Assembly: GCA_003290165.1 (NCBI GenBank)
Contig: QNQO01000520.1
Coordinates: 62,001-126,000, forward strand
Origin: Berberis thunbergii
Lineage: Eukaryota; Streptophyta; Magnoliopsida; Ranunculales; Berberidaceae
Direction of reading: 5' to 3'
DNA: 64,000 nucleotides
Below, piece after piece: positions 47,401-59,996 of the stretch. The position numbers were made by a program, and so were the translations under genes. How positions within the stretch are numbered: position 1 is the first letter of the stretch; each line of letters begins with the position of its first letter. The notes beneath the pieces are model-generated. The model had not been told where the DNA came from and searched no databases. It saw only the letters and a list, made by a program, of their open reading frames with translations.

Positions 47401-47760
47401 TTAGAACCAGATGATTGAATTATTGAAGCTAAGAGTTTAATAAATGAATATCGACTTCTCTAATGACAATTCAAGTTCATTGTAGCGTGAATGTTGTGTG
47501 TTTGCATATCTCAGTCCGTAAATGTACTATTGAAAAGGTAAATTTTTCATCAAGTTGGATTCCAAAATTGAGAAAAATAAATGACTCTGAAGGACATTTG
47601 TTTAACCCCAATTCTAGAGCGTCAGGCCTGGTGCGCCAGGCATAGCTCTCTACCATTCAACATTCTTGAGATGTACATAATCCCATATCTCGGGAATTGA
47701 GAATAGTAGCTAAGCGTGGGGCAGATCTAGCGCACCAGGTCTGGCTCCCTAAACTGGATT
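47401..47760. other. Intergenic stretch
   Basis: No gene or repeat is recognised between the LINE fragment and the next MITE. Confidence 0.4.
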
Positions 47761-48006
47761 GAGGGGGGCTCCTGCGCACTATAGGCAGAAGGGGCTCCTG
47801 CGCATCCATCTCAGCCGTTGGATCAGAATCCAATGGCTCGTATCTAATGGGAGAAGAGAGATTTTTGGCGGGAAAATTTTTAAAAAAAATCAGGATTTCA
47901 AATTCTCTCCTCCCATTTGATATAAGCCGTTGAATTCTGATCCAACGACTGAGATGAATGCACGACTGAGATGGATGCGCAGAAGCCCCTCGCAGGAGCC
48001 CCCCTC
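47761..48006. mobile_element. Foldback MITE, 246 bp
   Basis: Ends are GAGGGGGGCTCCTGCG and CGCAGGAGCCCCCCTC, perfect 16-bp inverted repeats. Arms continue through GCGCATCCATCTCAGCCGTT against AACGACTGAGATGGATGCGC-like text, with a duplicated 15-base block in the right arm. The centre is GGCGGGAAAATTTTTAAAAA. Target duplications are unclear. Confidence 0.8.
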
Positions 48007-48548
48007 GATCCCCCGCAACTTGAGAAGGATGGGCCTCCCTCCGCCTCCCTCATTCCCAAGGCTCAATCCGTAGTAACACCCTGGCCCACTTCACTCTCCA
48101 TTCTTTTCAAAAAAAATTGCATTTATTTTATTTGTACCAAAGTGTCCTGCACAAAATTTCAAATTTCTCTTGACGTCTCTGTTCAATTCAAATTATAAAT
48201 AAAAACGATGTCAGGGGTAAATGGTACATGCAATCACTAGCACAAGCCGTCATTGTTGACTTATATAATTCAAGTGCAAAATTGTGCATAGAGAGAGAAC
48301 GAAGGGTTTTAGTCCCTTTTTGTGGTGAGGAGGTGGGCTTGAAGGTGGTTGGGCCTAAGATGGGCAAAAGGCCTAACCCAGAACTACCCTCACTATTAAT
48401 TTTTGTTCCAAAATTCATATACCTTTATTTTAAATTTCAAGTTTCTTAGATTAAAATCTTTTTAATTTTAATTTGTACTTACCAATTTTAAAATAAAATA
48501 AATAAATACCAAATATATACACACGTAAATCACGTTCACCCCTAGTAA

Positions 48549-48637
48549 ATGACTTTTTTTTTAAATTCCTTAACCATTCCCACCCCAAATGTCACTACCG
48601 ATGGACCTATAATACCATCAAAACATGCCTACTAGCT
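48549..48637 (-). mobile_element. Degenerate SINE fragment
   Basis: The text CCTTAACCATTCCCACCCCA and ATGTCACTACC matches the tail of the SINE at 9091-9206 (CCTTAACCCCTCCCACCCCA). The tRNA-like boxes are decayed. Confidence 0.55.
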
Positions 48638-48647
48638 AAGCTAATAT

Positions 48648-48736
48648 TTTATATCAATGACATGACAACTCAATGGTTAGAGCTTTGTAAATGGTACTAC
48701 TAAATCATGAATTCGAACCAACAAAAAAAATAAAGC
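48648..48736 (+). mobile_element. tRNA-derived SINE, short
   Basis: ACAACTCAATGGTTAGAGCT (A-box region) and GAATTCGAACC (B-box) are followed by an A-rich end. The 10-bp duplication AAGCTAATAT is found at 48638-48647 and 48737-48746. Confidence 0.8.
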
Positions 48737-48749
48737 AAGCTAATATCCC

Positions 48750-49879
48750 ATTGGCTAAACTACTTAAATGTGTGATATACTGTCAGATATTCCACCATGT
48801 AACTTCTTTTACACAATCTGAACATCTACAACACATAATCCAAAAAACAACACAAATCCAAAAACAGAAAAAGAAATCATGAATTAAGTAATGAGGTTAT
48901 TTATCTTTCAATATATGGGTGATATATCTTGGGAGTGAGGTCATGAGATCTAGAGTTGAAACTAGAGCAAAATGATGACTAATTATTCTCCAGGGATACC
49001 CAACTAATTATTTTGATTGTCTATAGATACTAAACTTTTAAATCATAGAGGTTTAAAGCTTCCCATCATGATTTCTTTAAAGCTTTTATGTCTTTCCTCC
49101 TCGTTCTCTTAATATTTATTAATCTTAATTTGAAGCATATTTCATGTCTGTCTAATGGCAATATTACCCACAGGGTTCAGTCTGATATATATTCCATTAG
49201 GGAGTTCGGATACGACACTGACTATCAACTCAATTGATAGCAAAACTAATTAACCCCAAGAATTCAATGAGGTATTATATAAAAAATAGACTATAGTCTG
49301 ATATCTAAATTTTGCTATGCAGCTGGCTATTGACATCCAAGCCTAGCTACTTTAAGGCACTTTATAAATTCCTTAAAAGTATAGTGAACTAAACAAATTC
49401 CATATCAGTCAAACAAAATAAAAGATAAAAGAAACAAGAAAAACAAAAACAAATAACAATGAATAGCATGTGAGTAAGATCATGGAAGATGGTTCAAAAC
49501 TGCATGTGAGCATGAAAATAAAAATAGAAAAAAAGTTTAGGGATTTGTCAGTTTCAAGTCCCAACAATGAACATCTCCATCACGTATTATGGAGAGGACC
49601 TCCTAGAGGCTAGATCTTCCTCCTTCCTTCTCTTCCTCTGCTATGCCATGCATTCACATCACGACCAATCCGGCCCCTATAGTCTCCATTAACTTTACAA
49701 ATTAATAATGTAAAATCGTACTGTATCTGTTACAAATTAAAATTTTAAAATCGTACTGTATCAGTTACAAATTAAAAAAAACATATCAGTACATTTTCTA
49801 GGGATGTAGTGGCTGATGGTTTGTCAACGGTCGCGGGAGGCTCGACAAATTAATCCCCGACTGCTGGAGAGTACTTCAC
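48750..49879. other. Intergenic stretch
   Basis: AT-rich, with no gene recognised. Near 49690-49780 a block around AAATCGTACTGTATC is repeated twice. Confidence 0.45.
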
Positions 49880-51170
49880 CTAGTTGCCTCCTAGGCTGGT
49901 CATTCCCCTCTCGAGCCTCTCCTCATGAACTTTAGCTTTCCCCATCCCCCAAACAATCTTTTCGGGTCTCGGACCTAGCGATTCCAATGTCTTCGTTAAA
50001 ATATGTAATCCTACATCGGGATCGTCCATTGTGAGCTGCTCCAACGGAGTTTCCAGGAAATGTTGCGAGGCCACTCGGTCCATGTAGGCATCCCGCTTCT
50101 CCACCATCATTTCCTTGATTAAAAATAATTAAAAATTAATAACTTTTAAAACAACAGAAGTGGCAACATGCAAAGAATAAAACTTATATGCAACTTCACA
50201 GCCACCTTATTGTCAGGTAGCGCATAAACATCATTGAACATGTCGATTTCTGAGAATTTTGAACCCTCCTACAAAACATTGTTAAAATAATAAACCAACT
50301 AATATAAACATTTAATTGAATGTATTGACTAAAAACAAAACAATGAAAATTAAACATATTAGTTCACTTCCTAGACGTCGTTACTCCACCCTGTAAGAGA
50401 AGGGCAATGAACCAGAGTGATGTGAAATTTTCTTTTAACGTCGGTTCTTTTTGTTCGCCTCAGATCTTTTCTGTATAATTATTTATATATATATATATAT
50501 AAATATATTAAACATATGCGTTATTATATATATATATATAAACGTTAATGCTTACCAGAAATGTGGGAGTTCAAAAATGATCGCACAACCACACCCACTC
50601 ATCAGGCCTATGCTCCAATTCGATTGGGGTTTTGCCTTAGCACTATCCACATCAGGAAATGTTTGGAAGTACCGGTGGAAATCGTGTTTCCAATTTTTGT
50701 ATCGATCCACGCACGTACCGGTGATATATTCATGAATGTTGGGATCATTCATATCAAACTCAAAGTTAACCTGAAATTTTAAATAATATTTATTAGAGAA
50801 CATTAAGGCCCAAAGAGATAAGTTATACCAAATCATGTAAAACTACAAGCATAAACATGCAAAACCTTAAAAAAAAATTGCATTATAAAGATTTTAATTA
50901 TTAAAGGTTGAGATGAATGGCTAAAACTTACTGTGAGCGCGTTCAACACCTTGGCCTGCGACTCGGGCTTGACCTCACTCCAAGATGAGGATGTCATCGA
51001 GTAATGGTTGTGAATGATTGCACCGATGTCATGCACCAACAAGCTATTAATCTTCGCTGATTGCGAGCGACGATGACTAGGATCCCACACTACGGGAATG
51101 TGTGTGTTAGTGGTTCGTGTGATCCTTTGGAATTTTAGTTGTCTACAGGACCCCCTCGTTTTCTTTGCTG
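49880..51170 (-). pseudogene. CACTA second gene (TnpA-like, Transposase_24 family)
   Basis: From the right, an exon with KKTRGSCRQLKFQRITRTTN and SSSWSEVKPESQAKVLNALT (51170-50943) ends at a GT donor. The next block, FEFDMNDPNIHEYITGTCVD followed by RYKNWKHDFHRYFQTFPDVD, is at 50770-50650. A third exon has FSEIDMFNDVYALPDNK-like text (about 50270-50190). The last, MMVEKRDAYMDRVASQHFLE through TLESLGPRPEKIVWGMGKAK (50110-49920), is the usual C-terminal block of the family. This protein class binds the subterminal repeats of its element. Confidence 0.8.
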
Positions 51171-52339
51171 CTGTAAATTTAAAAATAAAAATAAAATAAA
51201 ATAAAATGCCAAAGACCTCTCCACAATTATAGAAGTCTACATTCTTAACAACACCAGTTATGGCAAGAGCTGAAAAAAAGACAGTTTCTAACTAACTTTA
51301 GTCGAGACAAAAGCCTAGCCAAACACCAAAGTAGTCTATTGGTAGGACAGTTAATCAGTAACCATTAGCATGATAACAAAAGAATGACACAAACCTTTCC
51401 AACACTGAATGCTACTCAAGAGTATGATAGTTTTAGTCGAGCAACTTTGAACCCAAGGATAAGTGATTGTTCCCCAATTTGGCCATATGCAGAATAAACT
51501 ATAAAGAGATGTCTCCATCTAGATTTCACAGTAGCTGTGATTTTATGCTACTCTTTCCAATGGTTATTTTAGTTCAAAACAATGAGATGCCTACATTATA
51601 ACAAAACATTTGAATCAAATATGTGCAGCTTGAAACACAATGTAAAAAGTGGACCATCAACTAAAGGCTTCAAAATAAGATGGTCTTGATGCCAGCGATA
51701 TGGCAATAAATTAGCTTATATGAGACAGTATACCCACCCTTATATGATAGTCGGGAGGAGAATCTGACATGTAGTTTTTTGTTACAGGTCTGAGTATCGG
51801 AATCTCTACCTGGGAAGACATTGTAGTTGTGGAGATTTTGGGGGTAAGCCGGACAAGCAATTTCCTACATTTCTCTCATGCATTTCATCAAAGACCTGGA
51901 TAGCATTCTACAAACACCCACATTTCGCATACAAACAAACCAAACTAGTCTTCACAAACACATCCAACTCAATAGTAAAAATTGTTTTCTATCACGCTTC
52001 GTGGTTTTACTAAAGGTTGTTTTCACTAATGTCATCAAATTAATCAATAATGGATGAAGAATCAAATTTCCCCGTATCTTTGATTTTGCACCATAACACA
52101 AACTAATCAATAATGGATATTTCAATCATTTTAATCAAAATGGGATATAACACAAACTAATCAGTGATGAATATTTCAACCATTTTAGTCAAAATGCAAT
52201 AACTACAGAAGAAGAACTTACATTTGAGGTTGAAAATAACTTACAATTGAGAGAGACTTTGTTTTTCCTCAGAAAACTTGAGAGATTGAAATGGCCTTGA
52301 TGTGTTTATTGGGCTAGCAATGGAATAACGCAAGCTGAA

Positions 52340-52520
52340 ACCTAATTAAAATGGTAGGTTTTGCGTGACGAACCCTTCGTCACCATATATCAGTGATTTC
52401 ATCGCGTTAGTTTTCAAAATTTCAGGCCATTTTGTTTGCCGCCAGAAGCACGCGCCATACTTTTTAAGGGTGATAGTGTTTTGTGCAACGAAATATTCTA
52501 ATTTCATCACGCAAACATCG
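52340..52520. repeat. Subterminal-type repeats between the two CACTA genes
   Basis: GCGTGACGAACCCTTCGTCA at about 52363 and GTGCAACGAAATATTC with ATTTCATCACGCAA at about 52480-52506 match the inverted GCGACGAA / TTCGTCGC theme of the element's right end. They lie about 1.2 kb upstream of the TnpA-like first exon. Confidence 0.55.
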
Positions 52521-52979
52521 AATTTGTTTATTTTAGGGGAAAACTTTTATATCATTATTTAATTAATTAATTAAACTTCGACATTCATGTAACAAATTTA
52601 TGGTAAAAATTTCATAGTGCATTAACAAATTTAATTAAATGAACTAACAAAATACAAAATATTATTAACATTTCGTAAACGACCTAACAAATTATATTTC
52701 TTTAATGTATTTAATCTAAATCAGTAGTGTAATCACTTTCGACTTCTTCTTCAAGTTCATCTAACATGGTTGCCTCAGATTCTCCAAAAACTTCATCTTT
52801 GCAGGTGATACCTCAACATCATATTCGTCATCAATCGGAGGAAGTTCGACAAATAATTCAAATGGTTGTTGGATAATGGGAATGTTTGAAGATGAATTCT
52901 CTTGATCAGCGGTGTCGTCATCACTGTGGTCATTAGAAGCCTTTTCAGAAATATCTCATATACTTCTGTGTTGGATTGT

Positions 52980-55900
52980 CTAGACTACTTTCTATCGACC
53001 AACGACTTTAGGATCATTTAGATAAAAAATTTGTTTTGCCATAGTTGCCAAAATGAAATGATCATGTTCGTACCAAAGTGTGTTCGTGTTCACACTTACT
53101 AGACCATATTCTCGTTTAATACTCCCAACTTTATGTGGATTTCTATCAAACCAACGACACTTGAATAAAATCACCTGGCAATGGTCTATGTACAGTAATT
53201 GAATTACAAATGTCAGTTTACCGTAGAAATCAACATCGGTGGTGTCGTCGTCCCCAGGTACTGATACGCAGCTATTTTGAGTGCTCAAATTGTTATCTCG
53301 CTCGATAACCAGGAACTTAACACCATTCACATAACAACTTGTAAATGTTTAAGCTCGAATAAGACCTCTCGCAAGTTTTGATAATTCATCATCGTAAAGA
53401 GGCGAATTTACTTCCTTCAATTGTAACATCTATTAAAATATAAAAAATATATTCAGAATATGTTGAATACAAATTATAAAAATAATAATGCAATATTATC
53501 AAATTTTCTTATAGTTATCAACTTACGTGTTTGTGAAACCATTCAGGAAACAGTTGACGGTGCTTCTCGGCCCGTAAATGTGCAGGATACTTACACCTAA
53601 GTAGTTCTTCATGCTCCCCCAAAAATGGCAAGACCTCCTCACAATTGTTGAGTATGAACCAATGCGCAACTTCCATGTCGTTATTTCTAAACTAATCATT
53701 TGTTGGTGGCTCGCCAAACGGTCGTGCGAGTTGCACAAAAACAGAAAGTGTCTCACTTCTAGTATTTCTGTCATTATTTCGTTGAGTTCGGTTGAATGAT
53801 GTCTCAACATTATAGAGATACATTGCACTATAAGTAAGTGATTCATTTGCAATATATGTCTCCACTATGGATCCTTCGAGTCTTGTCCTGTTTGTACGTA
53901 CCTTTTGTATATGTCTAGTATTCTGCAAAATATAAAGGATGTCAGACTTATTGTTATAATAAATGAATAATAGTTAGAAAATAGGCATATGAGTTACCTT
54001 TCTATTGGGTACATCCACCAATAAATTGGGCGGCTCACCAAGTTTTGCCTCACCCGGTAAATGTATCATCAAGTAAATCATGCAAGTGAAAAATGTCGGA
54101 GGAAATATCTATTTGAATTTGCATAAGATGTTCATAATATCGTTTTGTAACCTTTCTATATCCGATTTGCGCAGAGACTTTGCGCATAGCTACTAGAAGA
54201 ATCTCGACAATTTTGTAATAGGGCCAACAACACCCGATGGCAAAAATCCTCGAATAGCGATCGAAAGACGATGTTGCAGTAGTACATAACAGTCATGGCT
54301 CTTCAATCCCAACATTTTTCCACCACTCATTTTCATACAACGGGCAATATTAGATGCGTACCCATCTGAAATTTTCACAGAAGAAAAAAACTTAAATTTT
54401 TTTTAATCTTTACTAATGGTTTAACTGCAAAATAGGGATGTCCCTTTACCCATTTGTCACCGACCTTCTTAAGCCATAACCGTTTCTTTATACCCATGTG
54501 CATGCAATCTTGTCTCACTTTTATAGTGTCCTTTGATGCCAAGAATTGTCCCAACCACATTATCACACACATTCTTTCCAATATGCACTACATCTAGGTT
54601 GTGTCTGATCTTTAATTTCGACTAGTACGGAAGCTCGAAGAATAACTATTTTTCGTCCAATTCAGATGTGTAGTTGACATGTGCAAATTAGTATCACGAT
54701 TATCGGGATGTTTGCCAATTTGATCAAATTTCAAGCTATTCAACTTGGCCAAAATGTCATCCCCCGACCATTATCTAGGTTTAATGTCGTTTTCCGATTT
54801 TCCATCAAAGTCCACCTTATTTGTTCGCCACTCGTGATCCTATGGCAACCATCTATGGTGACCCATATAACAAACCTTCCTCGCGTGCCAATCAAACGTT
54901 ACATCGTCATTGCACACCGGACATGCCTTATAGCCTTGAGTACTCCAACCTGAAATATTTCCATAAGTGGGAAAATCATGTATAGTCCACATTACTGTTA
55001 CTCTCAACATAAACATTGTGTTGGGAGACTTATCAAAGATACGTACACCATTTTTTCATAAGTCTTTTAACTCATCAACCAACGGTCGTAAATAAACATC
55101 AATGTCCTTTCCGGGATGACCAAAAATTAATAGAGTCATCATTGTAAATTCTTTTTCATACTCATCCAAGGGGGCAAGTTATAAAGAACAACAACGACGG
55201 GCCAAGTGTTGTGAGTAGAGCTCATATTCCCGAACGGATTAAATCCATTAGTTGCAAGCCCCAATCTAATATTGCACGGGTCTTCTGCAAAATCAGGATA
55301 CATAGTATCGAATGCTTTTCAAGCCTCGCCATCTGCAGGATGTCTCAAAAATCATCATCAACCCTTCTTTCCTTGTGCCATCTCAGTGTGCGTCGACATG
55401 TACAATCACTGCAATTTGGGCTTCACTGGAAGATAACGCAAAACCATTTGTGGAATTTTCTTCATTTTATTAATTTATATCTTGGCTCATTGCACACAGG
55501 GCATGCATCCATCCTTTCAATTTCCTTATAAAATAATGCATAATTATATTTGCAAGCATGAATCTTTTGATACCCAAAACCGAGACCGTTCAACACTTTA
55601 TGCGCGTTACGATAATCCTCAGGTAAAACATTTTCCTCCGGAGGCATCTGCTTCATAATCCCCATTAAATGAGAAAACACTTATTCAACATATGATGTTT
55701 CACTTTGCAATGCATCAACTCCACAATGGCAGTAAATAGGGAGAACTTTGTGCAATCGGAGTATAATGCTTGTTGGGTTTGTTTCAACAGTCTTTCATAG
55801 TTTTCTAACTCTTCACTTTGTAGCATGTTGAGAGGTACAATATCTCTTATCATATCATCAATGGCATCTTTGTTCATCGATGCATATGGATAAGCGTCAT

Positions 55901-56009
55901 TTATTATACCCATAACTTGGTCATTGTCATTCATGGACGTTTCATCAATGTGCGGCACAAGTGGCTGGGAATGCGATGAAGTCGAGCCAAATTTTTCGTT
56001 GTCCCCCAT
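52980..56009 (-). pseudogene. CACTA TNP2-type transposase (TnpD-like)
   Basis: The ATG at 56009 opens MGDNEKFGSTSSHSQPLVPH. Then, across frameshifts, come PEENVLPEDYRNAHKVLNGL and CPVCNEPRYKLIK (55660-55470), ASKDTIKVRQDCMHMGIKKR (54540-54480), DGYASNIARCMKMSGGKMLG with GLKSHDCYVLLQHRLSIAIR (54370-54230), MYLYNVETSFNRTQRN (about 53810) and a DUF4216-like end, FYGKLTFVIQLLYIDHCQVI and LATMAKQIFYLNDPKVVGR (53230-52992). This order is that of plant TNP2 transposases. It would cut and move the element in the nucleus. Many stops and shifts make it a pseudogene. Confidence 0.88.
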
Positions 56010-56689
56010 GATAAATCTAACTCTTATAATTCTGAATCATCTCATACCTTGCTAAATGATATCGAACCGTATTGAATGTCCGCCACAAACAATTGTTACA
56101 ACATTGACATGAACACTTGATATGATTTGTCATACCAGTGACATCTGTCCTTGCAAACTCAATGAAGCTCTCGATCCCATTTAAATATTCATCACAACAT
56201 TTTGTCCTGATTTTGTATCCACTGTCTTTTCATTACGCCTGTTATCAATTTATAAACAAATCATGAGAATTCAAGTGAGTTAACGACACTAATGCGATTA
56301 GGTTTCAATGTGAAAATTTTTTGGTAGCATCTCAATTATAATTCTTTAAGTGGACGATGTAGATATTATTAATTAATAAATATCTAGTATGCACTCGAAA
56401 AACAGTGTGAGACACTTTCAAAAATCCCCACGATCGCAGCCTAATTTAATGAAATTTCAAAAAAAAATTAGCAATTTCCTCACCGTTCTCCAGTTAAAGA
56501 AATAGAGACGATTGGAGGTGTGGCCGACGATGCAGAGAGAGAAGGACGAAGCCTAATTAACTGCTAGAGGCTTGGAGTATATAGTAAGAGAAATTAATCG
56601 AGAAGAGAAAAAAGAATAAAATGAGAGGAGAAAATAGTGAAAAACGCATATATGATTGTTCTAATTCGTGAAGAAGATGAACATGTCAG

Positions 56690-57210
56690 AGCTTGTGCGA
56701 CGACACCATTCGTCGCCCTAGGATGTTTTACGTGATGAACCTGCTCGCTTTAAGCGACGACACTTTGTCGTGAAGACTTTATGCAACGAAGGCTTCCAGT
56801 TCGTCATGTGTGATCTATTTAGGCAATGACAAAGTTTGTCGCCCTAGGATGTTCAAGTTGGTCGTTCAAAGTAGCTGACACATAACCATAGGTATTTTAG
56901 GGCGACAAAATATTTGGGTTTAAGCAACGATACTTTGCCGCACATTATTTATGCGACAAAGGCTTCCAATTCGTCGAATACGATATATTTAGGCTACGAA
57001 AAAGTTTGTCGCTCGAGGACGTTCAAGTTGGTCGTTCAAAGTAGTCGACACGTAGCCCTAGGTATTTTAGGGTGACAAAATATTTAGTTTTAAGCGACGA
57101 CACTTTGTCGCACATTAGTTATGCGACGAAGGCTTCAAGTTCATCGCGTAAGAGGTTTTTTAAGTAACAAAACAGTGCGTCGTGTTAAATAGGGATTTTT
57201 TTTAGTAGCG
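56690..57210. repeat. Right subterminal repeat array and end of the CACTA element
   Basis: Repeated TGCGACGAAGGCTTC, GACACTTTGTCGC and AGTTTGTCGCCCTAGGATGT words occur in both orientations. Two longer blocks, around 56820 and 57000, repeat almost the same 150 bp. The array ends at TTTAGTAGCG. Confidence 0.75.
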
Positions 57211-57214
57211 CGTA

Positions 57215-58813
57215 AAAAAAAATCTCATCAAACTTAAAAAGACCACATAGTACTTAAATCTCATCAAACTTAATATACAAAAAATTATACGGCCGATTTT
57301 TGATCAAAATTGTCATCAATCTATATTAAACATTCTTGAGAGAAGATACCAAAGGAGTGAAAGGAGGTTAATATATGTGAAAAAGAACAAAAATGTCCCT
57401 TGTCCGGCAGATTATCTTAAGCAGGCTAGGGGCAGGGGCAGAGGCAGAGGCAGAGAGACCTCGTGACTCTTCCCTGTTAATAAAAAAAAATTTTAAATAC
57501 AGCACAGTACCTTCTCTGTGGCATGCAGAGAGTAGGAGAGATACATGATGTATATGGAGATGTTGAGGGCTTTGGTGTTTAAAATACAAGTAGTAATGTT
57601 TATGAAAACAAACAAAACCAAACGAAAACACGAACGAGCTAGTATTGTGTTTCAGTCCACATGAATGATGAAACAAACAAAAAAGAGACTATTGTATGTG
57701 TCTGTGTGTGTGTGTGTGTGTGTGATCGTGTGACGTGTGATGACAATTGACAACATAAAAATAGAAAAGGAACCTTTCACCTTTATGTGAAAATTATTAT
57801 AAACGTAATATAATAAAGATTGATTCCATCTCCATCTAAGTTCGCAGAGCCCAAAGAGAAAGATGATAATGATGTTTTCAATGTCTTACTATATTAATAT
57901 ATATCGTATGGATCAGTTTTTGGAGTCTCCTTCTCTTCTCTTCTTCCTACCATCCATGAGTATATACTATACTTTTCTATCTCGGTGGTTTTTTCTTGAG
58001 CAATGTTTGTTTTTAACCACATCACATCACATCACATCACACCTCACAGTATGTCTCTCCTTGAAAACGCCAATTTACTGGTAACTAGTAATAATTTAAA
58101 AAGTGGGTTAGGGACGGTGGTCAGATCATGCAGTTAGACCCCTCCCTCGCTGTTTTCCTCGCTGGTTTCTTCGACAGTTAGACAGGCTCCAAATCATGTG
58201 AGGAGAAGAAGGAGGAGAAGAGTAGAGAGTTTTTTTTTTGTTCAGTGTTCACTTTATGGTTTTATTATATATTTATATTTACATCTGGTCTCTGGTGGAT
58301 TTCGAAAATAGAGAACAGAATCTTCTTCTTTGCATTACTCTCTAACTTTCTTCATCTCGTTGAGTGTGTATGTTTTTTTTTTTTTTTTTTTTTTGTTGTT
58401 TGTGCTGGGGTGGGGGTGGTGGTGGTGGTAGTGCCTGTTGGTGAGAAAGTGGTGGGTGGGGGTTGTACAGCAGTACACTCTCTCTGAGCTTCTCTTTCTA
58501 GTTCCCTGCACCCACCCCTGCTGATGACTTGTGTTGTGCATGGGATAATACCAAGTTACCACCGACTCCCCTTAGTAACTTGCTTACACCTGTTTTGTCT
58601 CGTTGTCTTCTCATTCTTCTGTGTGTTTCATTCAACTCCACCTCCATGCTTGTTTTGTTTTTTTTAAATTGTCTAGAAATTTCACGTTAACTTGGAGATA
58701 ACATTTTATGAGAACATTTATGGTTTTTTTTTTTTTTTTTTTTTTGGTGAGGGTGATCTAAGAGGTCATTCCCAGCAAACATCAACCTATTCGAAAATTT
58801 ATAAGCGGGGGTG

Positions 58814-58862
<49 letters not shown>

Positions 58863-59950
58863 TTCATCTTTATGGCAAAGTTGAGCAATTTTTTAGAATT
58901 ATTGCTTACCGGACCTGAACAAATAACAGTTGGGATCTTTTTAGTATTTCAGGTGTTAGGCCCCCATCATGGAGTCAGAAATCTGGATAGGACTAGAACT
59001 TGGGTAATACTACTCAAGCCCGCTTCAAAAAACGCAGACAGACCAATCCTCCACGCGTTCCTTGGTTAAATACTGAACCATACTCAACAACACTCACATA
59101 TTACCACATTGTGTATTCTGTTTGAAGTGGGATATAGGTTCCAAACCTACAACTTTTTTTCCTACAAATTCTAGTAAAATTGGTTATCCATACACGCTTT
59201 AACAGCTTCATACATAGACCTAAAATTTACAAGACTATCGACTTCCATATCTTCCCTCTTGTTTAAATGTACTATGATGTGCTGATAACTTGCACAATAA
59301 GGAACGAAATGAGCCACAGATGGATTCAAATTTAGCAATTAATAAACCAAAGAAATGCTGTTAATCGAACTCATATCTTGACAATTCAATTGGAAACATC
59401 TGGGCCTAAGTTGGGCTACCAGTTTCAATAACTTTTATGCCTTTAAACTAAAGTATGGAAGAGAAATCCATTGTTGAGACAAAGAAAAAGATGGACGCAA
59501 GGGATAATATGGATGAAAAAGTTATATTTTAAAGAACAAAGAGAAAGCTAGCTATTAGAAAGATAGCGAGGGAGCTACCAAGGGACATGCAAAAGTTATC
59601 TTTATCTTTAGCTTTGTATGAAAAAATGCTTCTTTCTAAAGGGAAGTAAACACAAACATCCAAAACAACTCCTATACCATTTTCTGGTACTCTTTTCCCT
59701 TTATGATGTTTTTTTGACTAAGTATAGATTGGAGTTTGTAGTTTATGACCTACATGTAGTCATCTAATCAAGGAAAGCAAACTAATTTAAACATAAACAC
59801 ACTTTAGAGTTACTAGTAGTACATTAAAAGGATATCAACCAACATGGCTTTTCTTGGCAATCTTCTTCTCCTCCTTTCATTGTATCTTTTTCCTTCCTTT
59901 TGTAACATAAATCAATTGTTGAGATTTATTTCTGTTGGGGAAAAATAAAG
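57215..59950. other. Intergenic stretch with simple repeats
   Basis: No gene is recognised. It holds (TG)n at about 57697-57724, CACAT repeats at 58018-58042, T runs at about 58373-58394 and 58723-58745, a GGTGG-rich tract near 58405-58460, and an AT dinucleotide run of about 22 units at 58816-58859. Open frames at 58245-58487 and 58872-59069 show no family resemblance. Confidence 0.5.
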
Positions 59951-59996
59951 TAGTATCAGAGCAATTATTGGGAGATTGTTAGTATTTGAAGTTGAC

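Larger units (their letters stand above)
49880..57210 (-). mobile_element. Decayed autonomous-type CACTA element
   Basis: Two transposase genes read on the minus strand: a TNP2-type gene (56009-52980) and a Transposase_24 gene (51170-49880). The 5' end on the right has TTTTTTTTAGTAGCG at 57196-57210, one base from the expected TTTAGTAGTG, and a subterminal array of GCGACGAA-type words (56690-57190). The left terminal CACTA could not be found, so the 3' end may be deleted or lie before 49880. The many stops mean it is not active. Confidence 0.8.

Noticed and set aside
49800..49830. GATGTAGTGG as the left end of the CACTA element
   Set aside because: The left end should read CACTA on the plus strand. 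Here the word is in the opposite orientation and does not match the right end beyond a few bases.
33240..58042. Shared CACATCACATCAC text near 33245 and 58020 as evidence of a segmental duplication
   Set aside because: It is only a simple pentanucleotide repeat, and the flanks do not match.
58245..58562. Open frames over the GGTGG-rich tract
   Set aside because: Both strands are open because of the low-complexity sequence. There are no domains or plausible starts.
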